Program-made: the position numbers and the translations under genes | The notes under the pieces: model-generated | Database searches by the model: none | What the model saw: only the letters and a program-made list of their open reading frames with translations | What the model was told of the DNA's origin: nothing | Shown: piece by piece, positions 33,131-40,823 of the stretch | Layout: each line of letters opens with the position of its first letter | Numbering within the stretch: the stretch's first letter is position 1 | DNA from: Streptomyces sp. NBC_01116 | GTDB taxonomy: Bacteria > Actinomycetota > Actinomycetes > Streptomycetales > Streptomycetaceae | Direction: 5' to 3' | Assembly (NCBI RefSeq): GCF_041435495.1 | Contig: NZ_CP108644.1 | Coordinates: 7,673,501 to 7,737,500, forward strand | Length of the DNA stretch: 64,000 bases

Positions 33131-33973
33131 CTACCCGGTCCCGAGGAGTACTTCGCCACGACGCCAGGCCGTAGGCGATCGGCCCGTGAACTCGCCCCAG
33201 TCCCGCACGAGATGGGCCTGGTCGGCGTAGCCGGACAGGGCCGCCACATCGGCCCACGGGAGCGGGGTGTGCGCCGTCGCCAGTTCGTGCGCGTACTCGA
33301 AGCGCAGAACCCGGGCGAAGGTCCTCGGCGACAGGCCCACCTCGTCCCGGAACCGCTCGGTGAGGTACCGACGGCTCCAGCCCAGTTCCGCGGCGACCGC
33401 CGAGACCCGGACGCGGCCCCGCGCGGCGACGAGGCTGCGCCAGGCCTCGGCGACCTCGGGGCGTACCCGGGGGAGGCGCTCGCCGCCCGCGCCGCGGCCG
33501 ACGGCTCGCAGGAGCAACTCGTCCAGCGCGGCGAACCGCGCGGCCCAGGTCGTCGCCGCTCGGAGTCGGTCGACCAGCTCGACACCGAGAGCTCCGAGAA
33601 GCTCGTCGAGCGGGACCAGTCGGTCGGCGAGTGCGGAGGCGGGCATACCGTAGACGGCGCGAGCCCCGAGCGGTGTCAGCGACACCTGCACGCCCTGCCG
33701 GCGTCCGTCGTGGTGGATCGCGACGGACCGGGACATCAGACCGCCGGCCACACCGCCGAATCGAGTGACCGGCGCCCCGCCGTCCACACCCGCCGCCACC
33801 TCCAGGGGGTCGGACAGGCTGATGACCGCGGTGAGCACGCGCCCCGGCGGACCGCAGTGCACCCCCGCGGGGAACCCGCGAAGGTCGAAACCGATGTACG
33901 AGCCCACGTACCGCCGCAAGGCAGGCGCCGGACGTGCATCGACCCTGGTAGCCCTATGGTCTTCCACCCTCAT
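33131..33973 (-). CDS. AraC family transcriptional regulator
   Basis: 280 residues from ATG 33973. The C-terminal AraC DNA-binding domain holds two helix-turn-helix segments: VSAVAAELGWSRRYLTERFRDE and WADVAALSGYADQAHLVRDW, ending in FTGRSPTAWRRG. The N-terminal part is a variable cupin-like sensor (LRGFPAGVHCGPPG). Neither 33973 nor the upstream ATG at 34000 has a clear ribosome site, so the start is uncertain by nine codons. It may control the cupin and hydrolase genes downstream on the same strand. Confidence 0.88.
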   Translation of the reverse strand: MRVEDHRATRVDARPAPALRRYVGSYIGFDLRGFPAGVHCGPPGRVLTAVISLSDPLEVAAGVDGGAPVTRFGGVAGGLMSRSVAIHHDGRRQGVQVSLTPLGARAVYGMPASALADRLVPLDELLGALGVELVDRLRAATTWAARFAALDELLLRAVGRGAGGERLPRVRPEVAEAWRSLVAARGRVRVSAVAAELGWSRRYLTERFRDEVGLSPRTFARVLRFEYAHELATAHTPLPWADVAALSGYADQAHLVRDWGEFTGRSPTAWRRGEVLLGTG

Positions 33974-34205
33974 CAGTGTACGAACCGGCGGTCGGAACAT
34001 CGATACGGCTGCCGACGGGGGGCGCCGGTGGGGGCCGCCCCGCGGTAGGTGTCCAACGGCGTCACCGACGGCCTCTGCCGGGTCCCGGTCCCGTCAACTG
34101 CTGTGCCGTCCGGTCCGGTTCACGGTGGAGGCCGGTGCGCGTCAACAGGGTGATACACCGCCGGCGGGTTCGATCGGCTGCCGCCGATGCGCTGTACTGA
34201 CACCG

Positions 34206-34246
34206 TTGCAATACGTCGTCCGATGGATGACAATTCTGATGTCATC
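34206..34246 (+). promoter_or_regulatory. Promoter with overlapping inverted repeat before the Hsp18-type regulator
   Basis: TTGCAA (34206-34211), 17 bases, GACAAT (34229-34234) forms a good vegetative promoter. A perfect inverted repeat, GATGACA-7 bases-TGTCATC (34226-34246), covers the -10 and start region. The half sites match those of the Streptomyces RheA operator (TGTCATC/GATGACA), although the arms are in the opposite order. Confidence 0.7.
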
Positions 34247-34275
34247 GATCTGCTGACAAGGTGGGGGAGGTGCCC

Positions 34276-34926
34276 GTGAACGCAGCAGAACCGCCGTCCG
34301 CGGCCATGGCCGGCGCCCACAGCCCGGCGTCCTTCATCGCCGCGGCGGCGGCCCTTGCAGCCATGGACGACGCTCTGCGCGGCGCGCAGCGCGAGTCCCC
34401 CGATGTCGTGGGTCCCGGCCCCGAGCAGGCGCTGGCCTCCCTGATGCTGCTGCGGCAGGTGCGCGAGCATCTCGCCGCCTGGGAGACCGGCCTGATCGAA
34501 ACCGCTCGCGACGCGGGCGCCAGTTGGGCCGACCTCGCCCGCCCTCTCGGTGTCGCCAGCCGCCAGGCCGCCGAGCGCCGCTACCTGCGCGGTCGCCCCG
34601 GCGCCGCCGGAGCCACCGGCGAGCAGCGCGTGGCGGCGGCCCGCCAGGCAAGAGCAGCCGATCGCGCCACCGCTGACTGGGCCCGCGCCAACGCCGCCGA
34701 CCTGCGCCGTCTCGCCGGGCAGATCACCGCGCTCGCCCACCTCGCGCCCGACGCGCGCCCAGCGCAGACCGCCCTGCACGCTGCTCTCGGCGCCGCCGAC
34801 GCCGCCGAACTCATCGCCCCCCTGGAGGGCATGCGCCCCTACCTCGATGCCCGCCACACCGGTCTCGTCGAATCGCTGGATGCTCTCGACGCCCGGCGCG
34901 CGACCACAGCCGCCGGCGATGACTGA
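34276..34926 (+). CDS. Hsp18-type transcriptional regulator
   Basis: 216 residues. Alanine-rich helices flank a helix-turn-helix-like segment: GASWADLARPLGVASRQAAERRYLRGRP. Proteins with this motif are annotated in streptomycetes as HSP18 transcriptional regulators or type III effector-like. The GTG at 34276 has GGGGGAGG 6 bases upstream, which excludes the GTG at 34261. The promoter overlapped by an inverted repeat suggests autoregulation, and htpG follows 135 bases downstream on the same strand, so it probably controls heat-induced expression of htpG. The DNA-binding role is inferred. Confidence 0.7.
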   Translation: MNAAEPPSAAMAGAHSPASFIAAAAALAAMDDALRGAQRESPDVVGPGPEQALASLMLLRQVREHLAAWETGLIETARDAGASWADLARPLGVASRQAAERRYLRGRPGAAGATGEQRVAAARQARAADRATADWARANAADLRRLAGQITALAHLAPDARPAQTALHAALGAADAAELIAPLEGMRPYLDARHTGLVESLDALDARRATTAAGDD

Positions 34927-35061
34927 CTCCCACTCGCCAGAGGCACACCATGCAGGTGCGGTCCGTCTCGTGCCGAACACGCCGATGACGGGTCAACGAT
35001 CCGTCCCGGTCCGACCCCGACTCCACGTCCATTCATGACGTTCCCACAGAAAGAGATCCAC

Positions 35062-36987
35062 ATGAGCAGCAGTGTCGAGACGCTGGAATTCCAGGCGGAG
35101 ACCCGCCAGTTGCTCCGGCTGGTGATCCACTCGATCTACTCGAACAAGGACATCTTCCTGCGCGAGCTGATCTCCAACGCCTCGGACGCCCTGGACAAGC
35201 TGCGGCTGGAATCGCTGACCGACTCCTCTCTCGCCGGGACCGATCCGGCCGACGCCGACCTGCACATCTCACTGGAGGTCGATGCGGAAGCCCGCACCTT
35301 GACCGTCCGTGACAACGGGATCGGCATGACCCGCGACGACCTGGTGGAGCTGATCGGCACGATCGCCAAGTCCGGCACCGCCGGCCTGCTGGAGAAGATC
35401 AAGGAGTCCAAGGACGCCGCCACCGCGGAGAATCTGATCGGGCAGTTCGGCGTCGGCTTCTACTCGGCCTTCATGGTCGCCGACAAGGTCACCCTGCGCA
35501 CCCGGCGGGCCGGCACCGACACCGGCACCCGGTGGGAGTCCGACGGCGAGGGCACCTACGCCATCCAGGCCGTCGACACACTCCCCGTGGGCACCTCGGT
35601 CACCCTGCACCTGAAGCCCGCCGACAACGAGGACGGACGCGCCGACTACCTGTCCGAGCCGAAGATCCGTCAGATCGTCAAGCAGTACTCGGACTTCATC
35701 CGCTGGCCCATCCGCATGGCCACCGAGCGCACCGCCGCTGATGGCACCACCACCCGCGAGACCGACACGCTCAACTCGATGAAGGCCCTGTGGGCCCGGC
35801 CTCGCACCGAGGTGACCGAGGACGAGTACAACGAGTTCTACCAGCAGATCAGCCACGACTGGCTGCCCCCGGCCGAGACGATCCACATGCGCGCCGAAGG
35901 CACCTTCGAGTACGAGGCGCTGCTGTTCGTCCCCTCGCAGGCGCCCTTCGACCTGTTCTCCCGTGAGACCAAGCCCGGCGTGCAGCTGTACGTCAAGCGG
36001 GTGTTCATCATGGACGACTGCGAAGCGCTCATGCCCAACTACCTGCGCTTCGTCAAGGGTGTCGTGGACGCCCATGACCTGTCGCTGAACGTCTCGCGCG
36101 AGATTCTCCAGCACGACCGCCAGATTCACGGCGTGCGCCGACGCCTGGTCAAGAAGGTCCTCGGCGCTCTCAAGGACATGCAGTCCAAGGACGCCGAGCG
36201 CTACGCGAAGGTGTGGGAGCAGTTCGGCAGGGCCCTGAAGGAAGGCCTGGTCGAAGACACGGACAACACCGAGGCCCTGCTTCAGCTCGTGTCGGCAGCC
36301 TCCACCCACGACCCCGACAGGACCACCACCCTGCGCGAGTACGTCGAGCGGATGAAGGACGGCCAGGACACCATCTACTACCTGACCGGCGAGAGCCGCG
36401 CGATGGTGGAGAACTCCCCGCACATGGAAGCCGTCGCCGCGAACGGCTACGAGGTCCTGATCCTCACCGACCCCGTCGACGAGGTGTGGGTCGACCGGGT
36501 CACGGCCTTCGACGGCCACCCGCTGCAGTCCATCGCCAAGGGCCAGGTCGACCTCGGCGAGTCCACCGACGGCGAGAAGGAAGCCGACGCCGCCAAGGCC
36601 CAGCGCGAGGAGGACTTCGCCGCCCTGCTGCCCTGGCTGACCACCGCCCTGTCCGAACAGGTCAAGCAGGTCCGCCTGTCATCACGTCTGACCACCTCGG
36701 CAGCCTGCATCGTCGGCGACGCCCACGACGTGACGCCGACCTTGGAGAAGATGTACCGGGCCATGGGCCAGCAGATGCCCACCGTCAAGAGGATCCTGGA
36801 ACTCAACCCCGCACACCCGCTGATCACCGCCCTGCGCACAGCACACAACGCGAACGCCGACGACCCCGTACTCCCGGAGGTCGCCGAGCTGGTCTACGGC
36901 AGCGCACTGCTCGCCGAGGGAGGCGACCTGCCCGACCCGGCCCGCTTCACCCGACTGCTCGCCGACCGCCTGGCCCGCACCCTGTAG
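35062..36987 (+). CDS. htpG: HtpG, Hsp90 chaperone
   Basis: 641 residues, full length for bacterial Hsp90. The N-terminal GHKL ATPase has NKDIFLRELISNASDALDKLR, VRDNGIGMT and GQFGVGFYSAFMV. The middle domain includes LYVKRVFIMDD and LNVSREILQ, and the C-terminal dimerisation domain follows. ATG 35062 has an AAGAGA about 6 bases upstream. HtpG is not universal in streptomycetes; here it lies next to an Hsp18-type regulator inside a tRNA-bounded segment, so it may be an acquired heat-stress module. A hairpin 26 bases after the stop ends it. Confidence 0.96.
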   Translation: MSSSVETLEFQAETRQLLRLVIHSIYSNKDIFLRELISNASDALDKLRLESLTDSSLAGTDPADADLHISLEVDAEARTLTVRDNGIGMTRDDLVELIGTIAKSGTAGLLEKIKESKDAATAENLIGQFGVGFYSAFMVADKVTLRTRRAGTDTGTRWESDGEGTYAIQAVDTLPVGTSVTLHLKPADNEDGRADYLSEPKIRQIVKQYSDFIRWPIRMATERTAADGTTTRETDTLNSMKALWARPRTEVTEDEYNEFYQQISHDWLPPAETIHMRAEGTFEYEALLFVPSQAPFDLFSRETKPGVQLYVKRVFIMDDCEALMPNYLRFVKGVVDAHDLSLNVSREILQHDRQIHGVRRRLVKKVLGALKDMQSKDAERYAKVWEQFGRALKEGLVEDTDNTEALLQLVSAASTHDPDRTTTLREYVERMKDGQDTIYYLTGESRAMVENSPHMEAVAANGYEVLILTDPVDEVWVDRVTAFDGHPLQSIAKGQVDLGESTDGEKEADAAKAQREEDFAALLPWLTTALSEQVKQVRLSSRLTTSAACIVGDAHDVTPTLEKMYRAMGQQMPTVKRILELNPAHPLITALRTAHNANADDPVLPEVAELVYGSALLAEGGDLPDPARFTRLLADRLARTL

Positions 36988-37012
36988 CCACAGGCGCGGA
37001 CCGGCACAGATG

Positions 37013-37057
37013 AGCCGCCTGCGTCGGCGCCCCGGACGGGCACGGACGCAGGCGGCT
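37013..37057 (+). terminator. Hairpin after htpG
   Basis: A perfect 13-bp stem (37013-37025 with 37045-37057) around a 19-base loop. It lies 25 bases past the htpG stop. Confidence 0.6.
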
Positions 37058-37527
37058 GAGTGCCAGTGGGGCATGGCACGGTAACGACCACGACCCCCAC
37101 CGCACATGCGTGTCCATCCCGGAGAGTGCGATCTTCGGCGGTGCTCACATTCGAGGTCGAATCCTGACCGAAGACCGAAGACCGAAGACCGAAGACCGAA
37201 GACCGAAGACCGAAGACCGAAGACCGAAGACCGAAGACCGAAGACCGAAGACCGCAGACCGGAGACCGGCGTCGAAGTCCAATCAAGCAGCGGTTACTGA
37301 CCTTGCTCGCGAAGCGTCGCCGTGGGGGTTCGCGCAGTGCGGTGCCGAGCGAGGCACCTGTCGACGGCGCCATGTCGATGATGGAGGCGGGCGGCCTCGC
37401 TCTCCGCCCGTAATCTTGAGGCGGTCCCCACTTCATCAGGCTGATGCGAAGCCAAGGGGGGGGGCTGACCTGTCAGGAGCGGAAGCGGGCCTGAGCAGAC
37501 TGAGCAGAAGGCGAACGAGGAGCCGCG
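37058..37527. other. 470-base noncoding region holding the heptanucleotide repeat
   Basis: No reading frame here looks coding. The region contains the 105-base GACCGAA array and, later, a run of nine G at 37456-37464 about 65 bases before the next gene. Promoter elements for the gene at 37528 were not identified with confidence. Both the array and the G-run are prone to slippage. Confidence 0.6.
37166..37270. repeat. Heptanucleotide tandem repeat (GACCGAA)n
   Basis: Twelve perfect copies of GACCGAA (37166-37249) are followed by three decayed copies (GACCGCA, GACCGGA, GACCGGC), 105 bases in all. A unit of 7 changes reading frame at every copy. The decay at one end only suggests slippage growth from the left. 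Confidence 0.95.
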
Positions 37528-38565
37528 GTGACACTGACACTCTCTATCGACGTCGCCCGCTGGCGGGAGCACCAGCAAGCGGTCGTGCGGCAGTTCCCAG
37601 GGCTCGTGCCGGTCTGCAAGGGCAATGGCTACGGCCTGGGACAGCTCCGGATCGCGCAGGAGGCGAAACGGCTCGGCGCGGGTGTCATCGCCGTGGGCAC
37701 CGTCCGGGAAGCCGCGGAGATTCAGCACGTCTTCGACGGGGACATCATGGTCCTGACGCCCGGTCCCGCTCCCGATGGTGTGGTGCTGCCGTCGCACCGG
37801 GTCCTGACAACCGTTGCCACGGTGACGGCGGCTCGCGAACTGGCGGGTGCCCGTACCGTCGTCAAGCTCCGGTCCGCCATGCGGCGTCACGGGATCACCG
37901 AGCAGGATCTGCCCGCTCTGCGCGGAGCGATGAAGCACCTGCGGTGCGAAGGCTTCTCCCTCCACTTTCCCATCAACCGTCCTCGGCCGTACCGGCCCGA
38001 GACCGAGGCCGCCGACTGGGTCGACCGACTGGAAGCGGCTGGGCTGCCGGTGCGCACCTTGTTCGTCTCCCATCTCTCGGCGGACGAACTGTCCTGGCTG
38101 CGCCACCGCCACCCGGGCACGGACTTCCGCCTGCGCACCGGGACACGGTTGTGGCTGGGCGGCCGAGATGTCACCGAGTACCGTTCCACGGTCCTCGAAG
38201 TGAGGCCCGTGGCCGCCGGAGAACGCTTCGGCACGGCACAGGAGAGGGCCGGGTCGAAGGGGCACCTGGTCGTCGTCGCCGGTGGTACGTCGCACGGCAT
38301 CGGGCTGCGGGCCCCTCAGGTCCTGCGCGGGCTGCGACCACGTCTCCGGCACCTCGCCGGCGCCATTCGCGCGGCCACCGACCGGCATCTCTCCCCGTTC
38401 GTCCACGCGGGAGAGAGGCGCCCGTTCGCCGAACCGCCGCACCCGCACGAGTCGGTCCTCTTCCTGCCCGACGACCTGTCGCCGCCCGTATCGGGCGACA
38501 CCCTGCTGGCACAGGTGCGCTACACAACAACCCGAGCCGACCGCATCGTCGAACGCACCCCCTGA
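37528..38565 (+). CDS. Alanine-racemase-like PLP protein without the usual tyrosine motif
   Basis: 345 residues. The N-terminal PLP-lysine motif is PVCKGNGYGLG (K31), and a fold-type III barrel continues with LKLRSAMRRHG and a C-terminal domain with FRLRTGTRLWLGG. The conserved AVGYADG motif that supplies the second catalytic base (Tyr) in alanine racemase is replaced by VVAGGTSHGIG. The protein may therefore racemise poorly or do other PLP chemistry. GTG 37528 has a CGAGGAG about 6 bases upstream. It is the last gene inside the tRNA-bounded segment and lies 258 bases from the heptanucleotide repeat. Confidence 0.8.
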   Translation: MTLTLSIDVARWREHQQAVVRQFPGLVPVCKGNGYGLGQLRIAQEAKRLGAGVIAVGTVREAAEIQHVFDGDIMVLTPGPAPDGVVLPSHRVLTTVATVTAARELAGARTVVKLRSAMRRHGITEQDLPALRGAMKHLRCEGFSLHFPINRPRPYRPETEAADWVDRLEAAGLPVRTLFVSHLSADELSWLRHRHPGTDFRLRTGTRLWLGGRDVTEYRSTVLEVRPVAAGERFGTAQERAGSKGHLVVVAGGTSHGIGLRAPQVLRGLRPRLRHLAGAIRAATDRHLSPFVHAGERRPFAEPPHPHESVLFLPDDLSPPVSGDTLLAQVRYTTTRADRIVERTP

Positions 38566-38647
38566 TACGCACCACAGGCCGCGGCACACCACACCCGCGT
38601 CGGTCACCCGGGCGTGGTTGTACGCGCGTGTCCCGCCCGCGGAGTTC

Positions 38648-38730
38648 TCACGAGGTTGCGGACGCGAGGAGGGCCTGGCCGGCCGGGGTGAGGGTGTGGC
38701 GGGCGCGTTTGCGCGACGCTCGGAGCGCCC
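38648..38730 (-). pseudogene. Fragment of a winged-helix regulator C-terminus
   Basis: On the minus strand the frame reads RALRASRKRARHTLTPAGQ followed by ALLASATS and a stop. The HTLTPAGQALL stretch is the conserved wing-to-last-helix line of PadR, MarR or HxlR regulators. Nothing before it is recognisable, so a short leftover of about 27 codons remains. Confidence 0.4.
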
Positions 38731-38856
38731 GACCGCGTCCGCTCCGGCTCCGTAGTGAAGAGGGCGGCAGGGGACCTGTACGTCGGCTGCTGATCCCCCG
38801 ATCGACAGAGGGGTGCTGGGCCTCGCAGTTTCACGGGGGTATCGGTGAGGCCCGGG

Positions 38857-38884
38857 GCCGACCGCGCCTTTCGGCGCGGTCGGC
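38857..38884. terminator. Hairpin beside the att-like repeat
   Basis: A perfect 12-bp stem (38857-38868 with 38873-38884) with a TTTC loop. It lies 16 bases before the tRNA-derived repeat. Confidence 0.6.
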
Positions 38885-38900
38885 TTCGGCCGGCCAAGGG

Positions 38901-38921
38901 GCAGGTTCACATCCTGTCGTC
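38901..38921 (+). repeat. Right copy of tRNA-derived direct repeat (probable att site)
   Basis: This copy matches tRNA-Pro positions 31451-31471 in 20 of 21 bases, same orientation, and a CCAAGGGG before it matches the tRNA's CAAGGGG. The match stops before the last acceptor bases, so the site has decayed. Confidence 0.65.
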
Positions 38922-38961
38922 AGCGAGCCCGTCCGCACCCGAGCCGCGTGCGACGCCCGGG

Positions 38962-39666
38962 TCACAGCTGGTGGCGGACTCCGGCCTCCTGCTGGGCCTC
39001 GGTGAGCTGTTCGCGCAGATTGCCCTCGATGGACTCGCGTGCCTTGCCGCGGCGGAAGAGCGGCAGCACGGTGCGTTGTTTGCCGTCCTCGACGAGCAGG
39101 GCGAGTCCGCCGTAGAGCGCGAAGACGCCGATGCCGAGGCCGGTCCAGCCCGCCGCGATCTGAAAAGCGTTCCCGAGGCCCGCCTCGTACAGGCCGGTGA
39201 GGGCGAAACGCGCCGCGGTGAGGGTGAGCAGGACGGCGAACAGTGGCTTGGACTGCGCCGCGGCCCCGGCGAGCGCGAGCACGAACGGGACGAGCGCCAG
39301 GAGGAAGACGGCCTGGGCCACCACCGGCTTCCCGGGCGCGGAGTCCAGTGACGTCACGCTCGTACCCGCCCAGGCGGCACCGAGCAGCAGCAGCGCCGTG
39401 CCGGCCCCGGCGTCGCGGGCCAGGAAGGCGAAGATCCCGCCGACGAGCTGGAGCGGCACCACGAAGATCAGGACGAGGAGCAGAAGGATGCTGCTCTGCG
39501 CGGCCGGTACCCAGCCGAGTTGGAGGGAGGACAGGACGGTGCTCCCCATGCCGAGGGCGAAGAAGCCCAGCGGCAGCGGGCTGGCGATCGGGCGCAGCAC
39601 GATACGTGTCACCGCGTCGGTCGTCAGCGGTTCTTCTGGGCCGTTCGGGCCGGAGTTCTGGGGCAC
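38962..39666 (-). CDS. GPR1/FUN34/YaaH-like membrane protein
   Basis: 234 residues with six hydrophobic helices. The start of the membrane part, IVLRPIASPLPLGFFALGMGS, is close to the N-P-A-P-L-G-L line of acetate/succinate transporters of the AceTr (YaaH) family. The last 40 residues are a charged cytoplasmic tail. A GTG at 39666 was taken as start; no strong ribosome site is seen, and longer readings begin with an unconserved Arg-rich leader. It is divergent from the DUF4132 operon across 296 bases. Transport of a small carboxylate is possible but the key asparagine motifs are not fully clear. Confidence 0.6.
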   Translation of the reverse strand: MPQNSGPNGPEEPLTTDAVTRIVLRPIASPLPLGFFALGMGSTVLSSLQLGWVPAAQSSILLLLVLIFVVPLQLVGGIFAFLARDAGAGTALLLLGAAWAGTSVTSLDSAPGKPVVAQAVFLLALVPFVLALAGAAAQSKPLFAVLLTLTAARFALTGLYEAGLGNAFQIAAGWTGLGIGVFALYGGLALLVEDGKQRTVLPLFRRGKARESIEGNLREQLTEAQQEAGVRHQL

Positions 39667-39962
39667 CGGGCAAGCGTACGAGCTTGTGGCCGGTTCCGTT
39701 TCCCCCGGGCGGGTGTCGGGGCCGCTTCGGCGCGGGAGGCCGGGGGCGGAACGGCGAGATTCTCGGCGCCCTCGGGCCGTCGGCGGGCACGACAGGGGCC
39801 TTCTGGGGTCAGGGCCGCGGGGGCGATGCGGAGGGGGTCCGAACGCATTGTCACTGGGGCCGTTTAGAGTCTCTCCCACTCGTCACGGTGCGTTGCCGTC
39901 GACGGGTCTCATCAGCGTGCCACCGGTTCGGCGGCCGTTCGGAAAACAGGGGAGAACAGCGC

Positions 39963-40823
39963 ATGGGGTGGGTGTCGGCCGGCGACTACGAAGTCGCTCT
40001 GGAGTCGGGCAAGGTGGTCTGCCGCAACGGGAAGGGGCGGCGGCTGAAGTCCGTTCCGGCCAAGTTGAAGGACGACCCGGCGGTCGTCGGCCTTCGGCAG
40101 TTGACCGAGTGGCTGGAACGGCACGAACGCCGGTGCCTGAGCGACGTCGAGCAGTGGATGGTGCGTTCGCTGCCCGTTCCCACCGCCGTGCTCGCCCGGG
40201 TCTGGCCCGACCCGGCGTGGCAGGCGGCCCTGCGGGACGTGGTCGTCACCGGTGCCGGCGGCGGGGTCGCGGGGTTCCTGCGCGATGTCGATTCCGAGCG
40301 CGGTCTCGGCCTCGTCGACCTGGACGGTGACACGGTCCGCATCACACCCGAGGTGGTCAGCGTGCCCCACCCCGTCCTCCTCGACGACCTCGACGAGCTG
40401 CGGGAGTTCGCGGTCGAACTGGGGGTGGGCCAGAACGTGGAGCAGCTGTTCCGCGAGGTGTGGCACCGCCCGCCGGGCCTCGCCCCGGAGACCACTTCCG
40501 TGGATACCTACGCAGGCGGCGTGTTCAAGGAACTGCGCTTCCTGCACGGCCGCGTCACTCAGCTCGGGTACCGGTCGCGCGGGGGATACGCGGTCTGCCC
40601 GGTGGTCGAGGACGGCGCCACCGCCGAGGCGCGCATCTGGATCGGCGAGCACGACGGATACGACGCGTACGGCACCGAGACGGGCTCCCTGGGCTGGACC
40701 GATCCGTCGGGGCGTGCGCTGATGGTTGCCGAGGTCGGCCCCGTGGCGTGGTCGGAGGGCATGCGGATGGCGGCGGCGCTCTACGCCGGCCGCGACGTCG
40801 AGGACGAGGAGCGGGCGGCATGA
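39963..40823 (+). CDS. DUF4132-like protein, first gene of the MoxR-VWA operon
   Basis: 286 residues. After a short basic N-terminus (RNGKGRRLKSVP) comes RQLTEWLERHERRCL and then, in the C-terminal half, QNVEQLFREVWHR, a segment like the QPFKQ-x-R-E-V line of DUF4132, and HGRVTQLGYRSRGGYAVC. In E. coli the DUF4132 protein YehI lies near the yehL-yehM-yehP-yehQ set, and this gene begins the equivalent cluster here. The ATG at 39963 follows a GGGGAGAAC ribosome site. Its stop overlaps the next gene's start (ATGA). The molecular role is unknown. Confidence 0.72.
   Translation: MGWVSAGDYEVALESGKVVCRNGKGRRLKSVPAKLKDDPAVVGLRQLTEWLERHERRCLSDVEQWMVRSLPVPTAVLARVWPDPAWQAALRDVVVTGAGGGVAGFLRDVDSERGLGLVDLDGDTVRITPEVVSVPHPVLLDDLDELREFAVELGVGQNVEQLFREVWHRPPGLAPETTSVDTYAGGVFKELRFLHGRVTQLGYRSRGGYAVCPVVEDGATAEARIWIGEHDGYDAYGTETGSLGWTDPSGRALMVAEVGPVAWSEGMRMAAALYAGRDVEDEERAA

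Larger units (their letters stand above)
38566..38961. other. 396-base region with gene debris, a hairpin and the att-like repeat
   Basis: This gap contains a decayed winged-helix fragment (38648-38730, minus), a hairpin at 38857-38884 and the tRNA-derived repeat at 38901-38921. No intact gene is present. Confidence 0.6.

Noticed and set aside
37166..37270. Possible CRISPR array
   Set aside because: The unit is 7 bases with no spacers, and no cas genes are near.
31476..38900. Integrase or excisionase gene for the tRNA island
   Set aside because: No frame shows tyrosine-recombinase motifs (R-H-R-Y) or a small excisionase helix-turn-helix; the element appears to have lost them.
37110..39005. 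A long plus-strand frame running through the heptanucleotide repeat
   Set aside because: The repeat gives an artificial TEDRRPK pattern, and the frame passes through the true racemase-like gene in another phase.
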